The notes under the pieces: generated by a model
What the model saw: the letters and a program-made list of their open reading frames with translations, nothing else
What the model was told of the DNA's origin: nothing
The model's database searches: none
Program-made: the position numbers and the translations under genes
NCBI RefSeq assembly: GCF_900176345.1
Contig: NZ_FWXU01000001.1
Coordinates: 124,001 to 188,000, forward strand
DNA: 64,000 nt
Source of the DNA: Rhizobium sp. RU36D
GTDB taxonomy: Bacteria; Pseudomonadota; Alphaproteobacteria; Rhizobiales; Rhizobiaceae
Direction: 5' to 3'
Shown here: one piece after another, positions 1-8,642 of the stretch
Layout: each line of letters opens with the position of its first letter
How positions within the stretch are numbered: the stretch's first letter is position 1

Positions 1-1
1 C

Positions 2-1213
2 AACAATGTCAGCAAGGCGACCGTAACAGGGCCGATGGTCGGTATCCTCACCGCGCCGGATTTCGACCAGATCATAGCCGCCATGGCGGACCCGGCGATC
101 AGAATCGTTTCGATGACGATCACCGAAGGCGGCTATTTCATCGACCCGGCAACCGGCCATTTCGACCCCACCCACCCGGCGATCGTCGCCGACAGCCAGA
201 ACCCGGCCAGCCCTAAGACCGTGTTCGGGTTGATCATCGCAGGCCTCAAGGCGCGCCGCGATGCCGGCATCGCGCCGTTCACCGTGATGTGCTGCGACAA
301 CATTCCCGGCAACGGCGAGGTGACGGAAGCGACGGTGACGGGGCTGGCCAAGCTGTCCGACCCTGATTTCGCCCATTGGATCCACGAGAATGTTGCCTTC
401 CCCAATTCCATGGTGGATCGCATCACACCGGCCACCGGCGACCGCGAGGTTACCATGACCCGGGAAGTCTACGGGATCGAAGACAACTGGCCCGTCTTCT
501 GCGAGGAATTCAAGCAATGGGTGATGGAGGACAAGTTCCCGCTTGGCCGCCCGGCGCTGGAAGAGGTAGGCGTAACCTTCGTACCCGATGTTGCCCCCTA
601 TGAGCTGATGAAACTGCGCATCCTCAATGGCGGCCACGCGGCGATCGCCTATCCGGCGGCGCTGATGGACATCCACTTCGTGCACGAGGCGATGGAAAAC
701 CCGCTGATCCGCGCGTTTCTCGCCAAGCTGACCCATGACGAGATCATCCCGGTGGTGCCGCCGGTGCCGAACACCAGCCTTCAGGACTATGCCGCGCTGA
801 TCGAAAGCCGCTTCTCCAATCCCAAGATCGGCGACACCATTCCACGGCTGGCTCAGGACGGTTCCAACCGCCAACCGAAATTCATCCTTCCGTCCACGGC
901 AGACCGCCTGGCCAAGGGGCTCGACATCAAGGGCCTGGCGCTGGTTTCCGCGCTCTGGTGCCGCTATTTCGAGGGCAAGTCCGACAGTAGACAGGACATC
1001 GTGTTCAACGATGCCAGCGCCGAGCGCCTGCAGGCAACGGCGCTTGCCTCCCGCACCGACCCGAACATCTTCCTCGGCCTCTCCGATATCTTTGGCAAAG
1101 TCGGGGAAAGCCAGTTTTTCCGCAAGCGATTCGCAGAGGCTCTTGCTAGCTTGCGCGAGGTCGGCACCGCGCAAACCCTGCAGCGGTATCTCGACGGCAC
1201 GCTTGGGGGATAG
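2..1213 (+). CDS. mtlK: Mannitol 2-dehydrogenase family protein, 5' end cut off
   Basis: Polyol dehydrogenase of the long-chain mannitol dehydrogenase family, which oxidises D-mannitol or a related polyol to the ketose with NAD+. The reading frame is open from base 2 and continues upstream of the window; 403 residues are visible against a usual length near 490, so the N-terminal NAD-binding part is partly missing. The family signature K-L-R-I-L-N-G-G-H, holding the catalytic Lys and the conserved Asn and His, lies about halfway along, and the C-terminal helical domain follows. A HAD phosphatase and an FGGY kinase lie just downstream in the same direction, suggesting a sugar-alcohol operon. 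The symbol mtlK follows rhizobial usage; the exact substrate is inferred. Confidence 0.85.
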   Translation, partial: NNVSKATVTGPMVGILTAPDFDQIIAAMADPAIRIVSMTITEGGYFIDPATGHFDPTHPAIVADSQNPASPKTVFGLIIAGLKARRDAGIAPFTVMCCDNIPGNGEVTEATVTGLAKLSDPDFAHWIHENVAFPNSMVDRITPATGDREVTMTREVYGIEDNWPVFCEEFKQWVMEDKFPLGRPALEEVGVTFVPDVAPYELMKLRILNGGHAAIAYPAALMDIHFVHEAMENPLIRAFLAKLTHDEIIPVVPPVPNTSLQDYAALIESRFSNPKIGDTIPRLAQDGSNRQPKFILPSTADRLAKGLDIKGLALVSALWCRYFEGKSDSRQDIVFNDASAERLQATALASRTDPNIFLGLSDIFGKVGESQFFRKRFAEALASLREVGTAQTLQRYLDGTLGG

Positions 1214-1222
1214 GAAGACCGC

Positions 1223-1924
1223 ATGACCGAGACGGCACGCCAGCTGATCATTTTCGATTGCGATGGCGTGCTCGTGGACAGCGAGCCGATCTCGATCGAG
1301 GTTCTGGTCGATGCCTTGAGCGCGGCCGGCATGCCGATCGACAGCGAGATGGTGCATCGCCGCTTCCTGGGCCGCAGCCTCGGTGCCGTTATCTCGACCG
1401 CCCGGGACGAATACGGCCTCGACATCAACGAGGCCTTTCTCTCAGCGATGCGGGCCAGCCTCTATGATCGTTTCCGCGCTGAACTGGAGCCCATGGCAGG
1501 GATATCAGAGGCTGTCAGAGGCCTCGCCCAGGAGAATTTCGACTGGTGCGTCGCCTCCTCCAGCCAGAAGGAGCGCATCGAGCTGTCGCTGACGGTGACG
1601 GGCCTGATCGATTGCTTTCCCAACATCTTTTCCGCCACCATGGTGGAACGCGGCAAGCCGGCGCCGGATCTCTTTCTGTTTGCGGCGCGCCAGATGGGCT
1701 ACGAGCCCTCGCGCTGCATCGTCATCGAAGACAGCCCCGCCGGGGTTGAAGCGGCAAAGGCCGCCGGCATGACGGTGTTTGCCTTCACCGGCGGTGGCCA
1801 TGCCAAGGGCACGCATTATCATCAGGCCCTGCTGGCCCTTGAACCCGATCAGACGTTTGACGCCATGGCCGATTTGCTCCACCTTGTGGCAAAAACAGGC
1901 GACAGGGACGGAAACCAGCCATAA
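1223..1924 (+). CDS. HAD-superfamily hydrolase (beta-phosphoglucomutase/phosphatase-like)
   Basis: A 233-residue haloacid dehalogenase-type phosphatase. Motif I, F-D-C-D-G-V-L-V-D-S, lies at about residues 10-20 and carries the nucleophilic Asp; the cap domain follows; motif III Lys (G-K-P-A-P-D) lies near residue 148 and motif IV (I-E-D-S) near 172. It starts nine bases after the mannitol dehydrogenase stop and its TAA overlaps the ATG of the next gene, so the three are probably co-transcribed. In a polyol operon it may remove phosphate from a sugar phosphate by-product; that role is inferred and the substrate cannot be read from sequence. Confidence 0.85.
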   Translation: MTETARQLIIFDCDGVLVDSEPISIEVLVDALSAAGMPIDSEMVHRRFLGRSLGAVISTARDEYGLDINEAFLSAMRASLYDRFRAELEPMAGISEAVRGLAQENFDWCVASSSQKERIELSLTVTGLIDCFPNIFSATMVERGKPAPDLFLFAARQMGYEPSRCIVIEDSPAGVEAAKAAGMTVFAFTGGGHAKGTHYHQALLALEPDQTFDAMADLLHLVAKTGDRDGNQP

Positions 1925-3504
1925 TGCGCGACCACGTAATTGCGGTGGATGTCGGAACGGGCAGTGCGCGCGCCGGCGTCTTCGACCAAGCGGGCGCCCT
2001 TTTGGCCCGGTGCGAACGGCCGATCCTGCTCTATCGCCCGCGTGACGACAGAGGCGAGCATGATTCGGAAGAAATCTGGGCCGCAAGCTGCGGCGCGGTG
2101 CGGGATGCGCTGGCAGAAAGCGGCATAGACGCAGCACGCATCGCCGCCATGGCCTTCGACGCCACCTGTTCCCTCGTCTTGCGCGGCGCCGATGGCACCC
2201 AACTGCCCCTGACTCAGACCGCAAGCCATCGCTTCGATACCATCGCCTGGCTCGACCACCGGGCAACGGCAGAAGCCGATGAATGCAGCCGCACCGGCCA
2301 CAAGGCAGTGCTGCATTCCGGCGAGGTGATGTCTCCGGAGATGGAAATCCCCAAGCTGATGTGGCTGAAGCGGCACCGGCCGGACCTCTGGCAGCGCGCC
2401 GGCCTGTTTCTCGACCTTGCCGATTTCCTCACCTGGAAGGCGACCGGCTCCCCCGCCCGCTCCCGATGCACGCTGACCGCCAAATGGACCTACATGGCGC
2501 AGTCCGACAACGGCTGGCAGCGGGATTTTCTGGCCATGGTCGGTCTTGAAGATCTGACCGAGCGTGGTGGATTGCCGGATGAAACGGTCCCGATCGGTGC
2601 CGCTGTCGGCACGCTGTCGGCGGAGGCTGCAGCCGCCTTTGGACTTGACGAAGGCATTCCGGTCGCCGCGGGCATGGTGGATGCCTATGCCGGCGCACTG
2701 GGCGTGCTTGGCTCGTCCGGCGGCAATGACGACAGCCTTGATGGCCAGGTCGCCATCATCGGCGGCACGTCGAGCTGCATCATCGCCTTTGCCAGAGAGC
2801 CGCGTTTTGGCCGCAGCCTCTGGGGTCCCTATTACGAATCCGTCTTTCCGGAGCACTGGCTGGTGGAGGCCGGGCAATCGGCCACCGGCGGCTTGCTCAA
2901 CCACCTGCTGCAGATCCACAGCGCCACAGCGGACTCGAGCGTCCCGCGCCACCAGCAGGTGATCGCCCGCATCCTGGAACTCAAGGCGGAGGAAGGGCCT
3001 GACTTCGCCGATGGCATCAATATCCTGCCGGACTTCCACGGCAACCGCTCTCCGTTTGCCGATCCGCACATGACAGGCGTCATTTCGGGCCTGACGCTGG
3101 ACACCTCCTTCGATGGCCTCTGCCGGCTCTATTGGCGCGCCTGCGTAGCGATCGCGCTTGGGCTGAAGCAGATCCTCGATACCATGGGCCAGAGCGGCTA
3201 TGCCCATGAGCGCATCACGCTGACAGGCGGCCATGTGAAGAACCCATTGCTGACCCAGCTCTATGCCGACGTGACCGGCTGCCCGATCGTGCTGCCCGAC
3301 GTCGCCGACGCGGTTCTGCTCGGAACGGCCATCAACGCGGCCACATCGGCGGGTTGGCATCCCACGCTGTTTGCATCAGGCACCGCCATGCGCCGCGGCG
3401 GCAAGGTGATTGCGCCGGATACCTCCGCTGCCAGCCGCTACGAACGGGACTACAAACGCTTCCTTGCCATGCAACGGCATCGGGCGGAACTGAGTGAGAT
3501 GTAA
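1924..3504 (+). CDS. FGGY-family pentulose kinase (ribulokinase-like)
   Basis: A 526-residue sugar kinase with the two-lobed actin-like fold. The N-terminal phosphate loop D-V-G-T-G-S-A-R-A is at residues 9-17, and the second-lobe G-G-T-S-S motif is near residue 280. The sequence looks closer to the FGGY/YDR109C ribulokinase group than to classical XylB or AraB. It overlaps the HAD gene by one base (TAATG), indicating translational coupling. Together with the polyol dehydrogenase it would phosphorylate the ketose formed from a sugar alcohol; D-ribulose is the best guess from family resemblance, not a demonstrated substrate. Confidence 0.85.
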   Translation: MRDHVIAVDVGTGSARAGVFDQAGALLARCERPILLYRPRDDRGEHDSEEIWAASCGAVRDALAESGIDAARIAAMAFDATCSLVLRGADGTQLPLTQTASHRFDTIAWLDHRATAEADECSRTGHKAVLHSGEVMSPEMEIPKLMWLKRHRPDLWQRAGLFLDLADFLTWKATGSPARSRCTLTAKWTYMAQSDNGWQRDFLAMVGLEDLTERGGLPDETVPIGAAVGTLSAEAAAAFGLDEGIPVAAGMVDAYAGALGVLGSSGGNDDSLDGQVAIIGGTSSCIIAFAREPRFGRSLWGPYYESVFPEHWLVEAGQSATGGLLNHLLQIHSATADSSVPRHQQVIARILELKAEEGPDFADGINILPDFHGNRSPFADPHMTGVISGLTLDTSFDGLCRLYWRACVAIALGLKQILDTMGQSGYAHERITLTGGHVKNPLLTQLYADVTGCPIVLPDVADAVLLGTAINAATSAGWHPTLFASGTAMRRGGKVIAPDTSAASRYERDYKRFLAMQRHRAELSEM

Positions 3505-3583
3505 GCTTAGTGCCGCTGCGGGCTTGTTGAATGAATAGCCCTCATCCATGTGGGGGCCAGCACAAATGTGTTAAGGCGGTCGT

Positions 3584-3844
3584 ATGAAAACAAGGGCATT
3601 TCAGCGTCCGCTTCTTATTGCGCTTGGCTTTGGCGTACTCGTTGGTGTGATCGTTGCGTCCATGGTGACCATGATTGTAATGCGCAACGGAACGCATGCC
3701 GCATATTGTCCCGCATCAAGTGCAGTGTGGATCATTCCGTGTGTCCCGACTGCGACTTCTATCTTGATGTTTGGTTGGGTAGTGTTGCTCTTCAGTCTGC
3801 CAATTTCCATGATCCTGTTCCTCATTTTCAGGATCAAGCGTTAG
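3584..3844 (+). CDS. Small membrane protein, unknown function
   Basis: An 86-residue protein not recognised as any named family. Two hydrophobic stretches, about residues 10-32 and 57-82, are long enough to be membrane segments; between them lies a loop with two cysteines (near residues 42 and 53). The ATG is preceded by an AAGGCGG-like ribosome binding site at good spacing, which argues for a real gene and fixes the start. It is more AT-rich than its neighbours and stands alone between the kinase and a palindromic repeat, so recent acquisition is possible. No function is proposed. Confidence 0.5.
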   Translation: MKTRAFQRPLLIALGFGVLVGVIVASMVTMIVMRNGTHAAYCPASSAVWIIPCVPTATSILMFGWVVLLFSLPISMILFLIFRIKR

Positions 3845-3960
3845 CCCCAACGCCCAAACACAGGGAGAGGTGCGCCGAGCAAAGCAACGGCATCGGGCGG
3901 AGCTGAGCGGGATGTAGCCGCAAGGCGTGTACTGGCACCGATGGCGATGCACTTATGGTC

Positions 3961-4129
3961 ACCCCCCTCTGCCCTGCCGGGCATCTCCCCCACAAGGAGG
4001 GAGATCGGCTTGGCGATGTCGTCCGCTCCCTATCAAAGCAAACCGTGCGCCGATAGCTCTTGGCGAGGCATTCGCCGCGAGTCGATCTCCCTCCTTGTGG
4101 GGGAGATGTCCGGCAGGACAGAGGGGGGT
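3961..4129. repeat. Palindromic interspersed repeat, copy A
   Basis: Two 47-base arms, 3961-4007 and 4083-4129, are inverted repeats differing at only two positions and are separated by 75 bases. The arms run from a C-rich edge (ACCCCCCTCT) to GAGATCG at the inner side. The same arms recur at 12622-12782. Similar arms are, as I recall, scattered through many rhizobial genomes as non-coding interspersed elements. It fills most of the 333-base gap between the small membrane protein and the racemase gene. Confidence 0.85.
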
Positions 4130-4177
4130 AAGCCGCAAACGCTATCGTATCGTATGCCGGGATCGAAAAACGATTGC

Positions 4178-5167
4178 TCACCCCCAAAGCCCAGCCTCTG
4201 GCGCGAACATCGTCGACCCCTCATAGCGGATCGGCACCTCCCGATCCCCCGCCAGGAGCAGCGGCCCGTCGAGGTCGACAAATCCTGCCCCCTGCCCCAC
4301 CAGGAAGGCCGGGGCCATGGCGAGCGACGTGCCGAGCATGCAGCCGACCATGATGTCGAACCCCGCCACGACGGCAGCGTCACGCATGACGAGTGCCTCG
4401 GTCAGGCCGCCCGTCTTGTCGAGCTTGATATTGACGGCATCATATTTGCCGGCGAGCTTTGTAAGCGAGGCGGTGTCGTGGCAGCTTTCATCCGCGCAGA
4501 TTGGCAAAGGTCGCGCGATGCCCAGAAGCGCACTGTCATCGGCCGCCGGCAGCGGCTGCTCGACCAGGGCCACGCCAAGCCGCGACAGAACGGGCGCAAG
4601 CTCCAGATATTGCGACACCGTCCAGCCCTCATTGGCATCGACGATGATGCGGCTCTCCGGCGCGCCCTGGCGCACTGCCTCGATCCGCTCCAGATCGCCC
4701 TCGCCACCCAGCTTGACCTTCAACAGCGGCCGCGTCGCATTCTTGGCCGCTGCCGCCCGCATGCTCTCGGGCGTTCCCAAAGACAGGGTAAAGGCCGTTT
4801 GCAGGGGTTGCGGTGCCACAAGCCCGGCGAGTTGCCAGGCCGGCTTGCCCACCCGCTTGGCCTCCAGATCCCAGAAGGCACAGTCCAGCGCGTTGCGGGC
4901 GGCGCCCGGCGGAAGCAGGCCTTGCAGGGCGAAGCGGTCGAGACCATCGGCCAGCGCGCCACGCACCGAAAGGATCGTCGCAATCACGCCCTCGACGGTC
5001 TCGCCATAGCGGGCATAGGGCACGCACTCGCCACGCCCCCGATGAACGCCATCCGACAGCGTGACCGTGACCACGCGGATCTCGGTGCGGGAGCCCCTTG
5101 ATATGGTGAAGGCACCATCGACGGGAAACCGTTCTTCAACTGCCTCGAGCGTCACTCTGGACCCCAT
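4178..5167 (-). CDS. dgcA: Enolase-superfamily racemase: N-acetyl-D-Glu racemase / Ala-Glu dipeptide epimerase
   Basis: A 329-residue member of the mandelate racemase/muconate-lactonising group of the enolase superfamily. The K-V-K base motif and the metal ligands in V-D-A-N-E, V-E-Q-P and A-D-E-S are all present, followed by K-L-D-K. Close relatives are annotated either as L-Ala-D/L-Glu epimerases, which act on murein peptides, or as DgcA, the N-acetyl-D-glutamate racemase of D-Glu catabolism; the sequence alone does not decide. The usual DUF1611 partner DgcN is not adjacent. The start at 5167 is chosen because GAGG lies six bases upstream; an ATG at 5179 is also possible. It is divergent from mnmA. 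Confidence 0.75.
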   Translation of the reverse strand: MGSRVTLEAVEERFPVDGAFTISRGSRTEIRVVTVTLSDGVHRGRGECVPYARYGETVEGVIATILSVRGALADGLDRFALQGLLPPGAARNALDCAFWDLEAKRVGKPAWQLAGLVAPQPLQTAFTLSLGTPESMRAAAAKNATRPLLKVKLGGEGDLERIEAVRQGAPESRIIVDANEGWTVSQYLELAPVLSRLGVALVEQPLPAADDSALLGIARPLPICADESCHDTASLTKLAGKYDAVNIKLDKTGGLTEALVMRDAAVVAGFDIMVGCMLGTSLAMAPAFLVGQGAGFVDLDGPLLLAGDREVPIRYEGSTMFAPEAGLWG

Positions 5168-5344
5168 GTCAGACCTCATTGCACACCATGCCGAATCACT
5201 GCCTCTTGCCTGAAGGGGCAATCCTTTCTATATCCGTCAACAATAGCGGCGAAATCGCGTTTTCGCCTGCCCGCAAGCGGCTCCGTCCCGGTCCAGTGCA
5301 CCGGGAGACTGCGCCGAGCAACCCTTTTATTTGCCGAGACGCCC

Positions 5345-6541
5345 GTGAATACGCTCGATTTTGACAAGAAGCCGGAAGATACCCGCGTCGTCGTCGCCAT
5401 GTCCGGTGGCGTCGATTCCTCCGTCGTGGCCGGCCTGCTGAAACGCGAGGGCTACGACGTCATCGGCATCACGCTGCAGCTTTATGATCACGGCGCCGCG
5501 GTGCACCGGGCCGGTTCCTGCTGCGCCGGCCAGGACATCGACGACGCGCGCCGCGTCTGCGAAACCCTTGGCATTCCCCATTACGTGCTGGACTATGAAC
5601 AGCGCTTCCGCGACACGGTCATTAACCCGTTCATGGACAGCTATGTCGCTGGCGAAACACCGATCCCCTGCGTGGCCTGCAACCAGACGGTCAAGTTTGC
5701 CGATCTCCTGGCGACGGCACGAGAGCTCGGTGCGGATGCCCTGGCCACAGGCCACTATATCCGCTCGAAATCCGTGCCGCTGACCAATGACCCAGATCAC
5801 CGCGCCCTGTTCCGTCCCATCGACAGCGAGCGCGACCAGAGCTACTTCCTGTTCGCCACCACGCAGGAACAGATCGACTACCTGCGCTTTCCCTTGGGCG
5901 GCATGTCAAAGGCGGAAACCCGCAAGCTTGCCGAGGACATGGGCCTCGTCGTCGCCAAGAAGGCCGATAGCCAGGACATCTGTTTCGTGCCCCAGGGCAA
6001 GTATGCCGATATCATCACCAAGCTGAAGCCGAATGCGGCATTGGCCGGCGACATCGTGCATCTGGACGGCCGCGTGCTGGGCCAGCATGACGGCATCCTG
6101 CACTACACCATCGGCCAGCGCAAAGGCCTCGGCGTTGCCACCGGTGAACCGCTCTATGTGGTCTATCTCGACGCCCGCTCGCGCCGCGTCGTCGTCGGCC
6201 CGCGTGAGGCGCTGGAAACCCACCGCGTTTATCTGCGCGACATCAACTGGCTCGGCGACCGGACGCTGGCGGAAGAAGCGGCCGACGGTTTCGCCTGCTT
6301 CGCCAAGGTGCGCTCGACCCGCCCGCCGACGCCTGCCGTGCTGCACAGCGATGCCAACGGCACCTATGTCGAGCTCGAACAAGGCGAAGCCGGCGTTGCA
6401 CCCGGACAGGCCTGCGTCATCTATTCCGCCCCCGGCCCCGACGCCCGCGTCTATGGCGGCGGATTCATCGAACGCTCGGAACGATCCGGCGCCGCCGAGG
6501 CAAGCCTGAAGGCTCTGCTGGCCGACACGGTCGCGGCATGA
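5345..6541 (+). CDS. mnmA: tRNA-specific 2-thiouridylase MnmA
   Basis: Cytosolic enzyme that activates U34 of tRNA-Lys, -Glu and -Gln with ATP and inserts sulfur to give 2-thiouridine. It has 398 residues, a normal length. The PP-loop S-G-G-V-D-S-S is at residues 20-26; the catalytic cysteines sit in C-V-A-C-N-Q (near residue 105) and D-I-C-F-V (near 210). The start is a GTG; the encoded N-terminus (M-N-T-L-D-F-D) looks like that of rhizobial homologues and no better ATG lies upstream. It stands alone, followed 130 bases later by tRNA-Met. Confidence 0.95.
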   Translation: MNTLDFDKKPEDTRVVVAMSGGVDSSVVAGLLKREGYDVIGITLQLYDHGAAVHRAGSCCAGQDIDDARRVCETLGIPHYVLDYEQRFRDTVINPFMDSYVAGETPIPCVACNQTVKFADLLATARELGADALATGHYIRSKSVPLTNDPDHRALFRPIDSERDQSYFLFATTQEQIDYLRFPLGGMSKAETRKLAEDMGLVVAKKADSQDICFVPQGKYADIITKLKPNAALAGDIVHLDGRVLGQHDGILHYTIGQRKGLGVATGEPLYVVYLDARSRRVVVGPREALETHRVYLRDINWLGDRTLAEEAADGFACFAKVRSTRPPTPAVLHSDANGTYVELEQGEAGVAPGQACVIYSAPGPDARVYGGGFIERSERSGAAEASLKALLADTVAA

Positions 6542-6673
6542 CACGGCACTGAAAGCGCTGGCGATTTTTCCCGCGGCAAAGACGATGACAGTGCTTGACA
6601 GGGTGCGCGGCAGCACCTTATAAGCCGGCCAACCTAATCGACGGGGCGGCTTTCAGTCTCTCCGGACCCCTGT

Positions 6674-6750
6674 GGCGGGGTAGCTCAGTTGGTGAGAGCG
6701 CAGGATTCATAACCCTGAGGTCGGCAGTTCAATTCTGCCTCCCGCTACCA
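6674..6750 (+). tRNA. tRNA-Met (CAT), elongator type
   Basis: A 77-base cloverleaf with encoded CCA. Acceptor strands GGCGGGG and TCCCGCT pair with two G-U wobbles; the D stem is GCTC/GAGC; the anticodon loop TTCATAA has CAT at 6708-6710; the T arm is GGCAG-TTCAATT-CTGCC. The first acceptor pair is G-U rather than the unpaired C-A of initiator tRNA, so it is an elongator. The pair closing the anticodon loop (A6705 and C6713) is mismatched. Confidence 0.95.
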
Positions 6751-6806
6751 TTTTTCTCTTGTAGATGCTGGATTTTTAAGCGCTGCTAAGTGCGATTGCG
6801 CGCCTG

Positions 6807-7028
6807 TCAGTCGCGCAGTTCGGGGCCTGTTTCCAACATATAAATCAGCTCATCCTTAGAGCGAAACCCTGCCTTGAAGAGTTGAACGATCGAGGCGGCA
6901 AAATCGTCGGCCTCGGCGGTTTTCGCGTCGAAGCCCCGGGTTTTGCGCAATTCATCGAAGACGCTCTGCAGCACCTGCAGGTCTTCCGGCAGGATGGCGC
7001 CGTCATCGTCAAAAAATCGCGCTGGCAT
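6807..7028 (-). CDS. Small conserved-type protein, unknown function
   Basis: A 73-residue soluble, acidic protein without signal peptide or membrane segment. It is mostly predicted helix (D-L-Q-V-L-Q-S-V-F-D-E-L and A-S-I-V-Q-L-F-K) and ends in L-E-T-G-P-E-L-R-D. I believe similar small proteins occur in other rhizobia but I cannot assign a family or function. It is convergent with the tRNA-Met gene and starts with ATG. The composition is typical for this genome. Confidence 0.6.
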   Translation of the reverse strand: MPARFFDDDGAILPEDLQVLQSVFDELRKTRGFDAKTAEADDFAASIVQLFKAGFRSKDELIYMLETGPELRD

Positions 7029-7142
7029 TCAGCATGGTCCCCCTGCGAATCGCACCAGTGCATTGTCCGCATCACGTGATAGGTTTGTATGCGAACAACC
7101 CTATCAGTCAATTGCCGTCTACGCTGGCACCAACATCATAGC

Positions 7143-7778
7143 CTACAACACGTCGTCGGGGTTGCGGCCGGGCAACGCCCTGCCAATCGGCAGCGTCCAG
7201 CCGTAGTGAAGGGCACCGCCCCGCACGATGAAGGCCGCGAGCACGCCGAGCGTCGACGCCGCCCAGAGCGGCAATGCCAGCCAGGAGGCAGCCACGAAGA
7301 CGAAGGAGCCGACCAGCGCGGCGGTGACATAGATCTCCGGCCGCAGCAGGACGGACGGCTCATTCGCCAGCAGATCGCGCAGCACGCCGCCAAAGGTGGC
7401 GGTCAGGGCGCCGGTGACCAGCGCCACCGTCATGGAGCCGCTTGCGGCCAATCCCTTGGCCGCCCCCATCACGCAATAGGCAGACAGCCCGACCGCATCG
7501 AGCCAGACGAGCACACGGTAGCGCGACTGGAACAGATGGGCGGTGAAGAACAGGAGGACGGCCACTGCCGCGCAGACGATCAGCGGCGCCGGGTTCAGCA
7601 CCCAGAAGACAGGCGTGGCGCCCAGGATCACGTCGCGCAGCGTGCCGCCGCCAATGCCTGTGGCCGATGCCAGGAAGACATGGCCGATGATGTCAAGCTG
7701 CTTGCGGGAGGCAGACAAGGCGCCGGTCGCCGCAAACACCGCAATACCGGCATAGTTCAAGATCTCCAGGATCGGCAT
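7143..7778 (-). CDS. TRIC/UPF0126-family inner-membrane channel
   Basis: A 211-residue inner-membrane protein of the trimeric intracellular cation channel family (YadS/YicG-like, formerly UPF0126). It shows about seven hydrophobic helices and the duplicated glycine-rich motif of the family: G-I-G-G-G-T-L-R-D-V near residue 45 and F-G-G-V-L-R-D-L-L near residue 130. Bacterial members form cation-permeable pores. The start at 7778 has GGAGG at ideal distance; a longer frame upstream to 7877 lacks such a site. Confidence 0.85.
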   Translation of the reverse strand: MPILEILNYAGIAVFAATGALSASRKQLDIIGHVFLASATGIGGGTLRDVILGATPVFWVLNPAPLIVCAAVAVLLFFTAHLFQSRYRVLVWLDAVGLSAYCVMGAAKGLAASGSMTVALVTGALTATFGGVLRDLLANEPSVLLRPEIYVTAALVGSFVFVAASWLALPLWAASTLGVLAAFIVRGGALHYGWTLPIGRALPGRNPDDVL

Positions 7779-7987
7779 AGTCTTTCCTCCCAATCCGACC
7801 CGGCGCGTCACACGGCAGCGACAGCGCAGGCCACGGGCGAACCATCGGCTTTCTGTCCCGCAAGCACAATCAGGCACTGCTGTTTTGCACAGTTGGTCCA
7901 GATCGCCGGGAGCCTGATTTTTTTAGGTACAAGCATACCTTTTATTAAATTTTTAACATTAGGCTCGCCGGAAAGAGAGGTCTGGCG

Positions 7988-8566
7988 ATGCGTAGCGTTT
8001 TTGTCGTTATCCTTCTGGCGTCGACTTTGGCTGGCTGTGCCACGCCACCGAGCCACACGCGCAATGCTTGCGCCATATTCGATCAGCGGGATAGCTTCTT
8101 CAACAATTGGCGCAGCGCGACCGAGCATGCCTCGCGCCAATATGGCGTGCCGGTGCCGATCATCCTGGCGACGATCTATACCGAATCCGGCTTCCGTCAT
8201 AATGCGCGCCCACCGCGCACCAAGCTTTTCGGCTTCATACCCTGGAAACGGCAATCGACGGCCTATGGCTACTCCCAGGCTCTGGACGGAACCTGGGACC
8301 GCTATCAGCGCGAGACCGGACGCGGCGGCGCGCGGCGCACCAATTATGCCGATGCCGTACAGTTCATCGGCTGGTATCACCGCGACAGCCATGAAAAAGC
8401 GGGCATTCCGCTCAACGACCCCTACAATCTTTACCTTGCCTATCACTCCGGCGTGGAAGGCTATAAGCGCGGGTCATGGCGCAGCCGCCCGGAGGCGACG
8501 CGCGGCGCCAAACGCTTCACCGACATCACCTACACCTATGCCCGTCAGTTGCAGAGCTGCGACTGA
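7988..8566 (+). CDS. Lytic transglycosylase-like (SLT domain) lipoprotein
   Basis: A 192-residue exported lipoprotein. Residues 1-17 form a lipoprotein signal ending in L-A-G-C, so Cys17 would be lipidated. The mature part has the SLT-type transglycosylase fold: catalytic-type Glu in I-Y-T-E-S-G-F (near residue 61), then A-Y-G-Y-S-Q-A and later Y-L-A-Y-H-S-G. It would cleave peptidoglycan glycan strands in the periplasm; family members of this size are poorly characterised, so activity is inferred. It is a single gene with an AT-rich upstream region and a strong terminator behind it. Confidence 0.8.
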   Translation: MRSVFVVILLASTLAGCATPPSHTRNACAIFDQRDSFFNNWRSATEHASRQYGVPVPIILATIYTESGFRHNARPPRTKLFGFIPWKRQSTAYGYSQALDGTWDRYQRETGRGGARRTNYADAVQFIGWYHRDSHEKAGIPLNDPYNLYLAYHSGVEGYKRGSWRSRPEATRGAKRFTDITYTYARQLQSCD

Positions 8567-8590
8567 ACTCCCCCTGTTCTCATGCCATGC

Positions 8591-8627
8591 AAAAAGGCGG
8601 CCGGTTGCCCGACCGCCTTTCTTTTTG
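8591..8627. terminator. Bidirectional intrinsic terminator
   Basis: The stem AAAGGCGGCCGG / CCGACCGCCTTT with one mismatch and a 4-base loop has a T-rich run on the plus side and an A run on the other. It sits between convergent genes and can serve both. Confidence 0.8.
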
Positions 8628-8642
8628 TCTCAATCAGATCGC

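Noticed and set aside
1849..3360. 503-codon open frame on the minus strand
   Set aside because: Antisense shadow of the FGGY kinase gene.
3961..4129. CRISPR or tandem-repeat array
   Set aside because: There are only two inverted arms per copy and no direct spaced repeats; no array-like pattern was seen elsewhere in the window.
6674..6750. tRNA-Ile(CAT) or initiator tRNA reading
   Set aside because: The acceptor stem and loop fit elongator tRNA-Met, and the first acceptor position is paired, unlike initiator tRNA.
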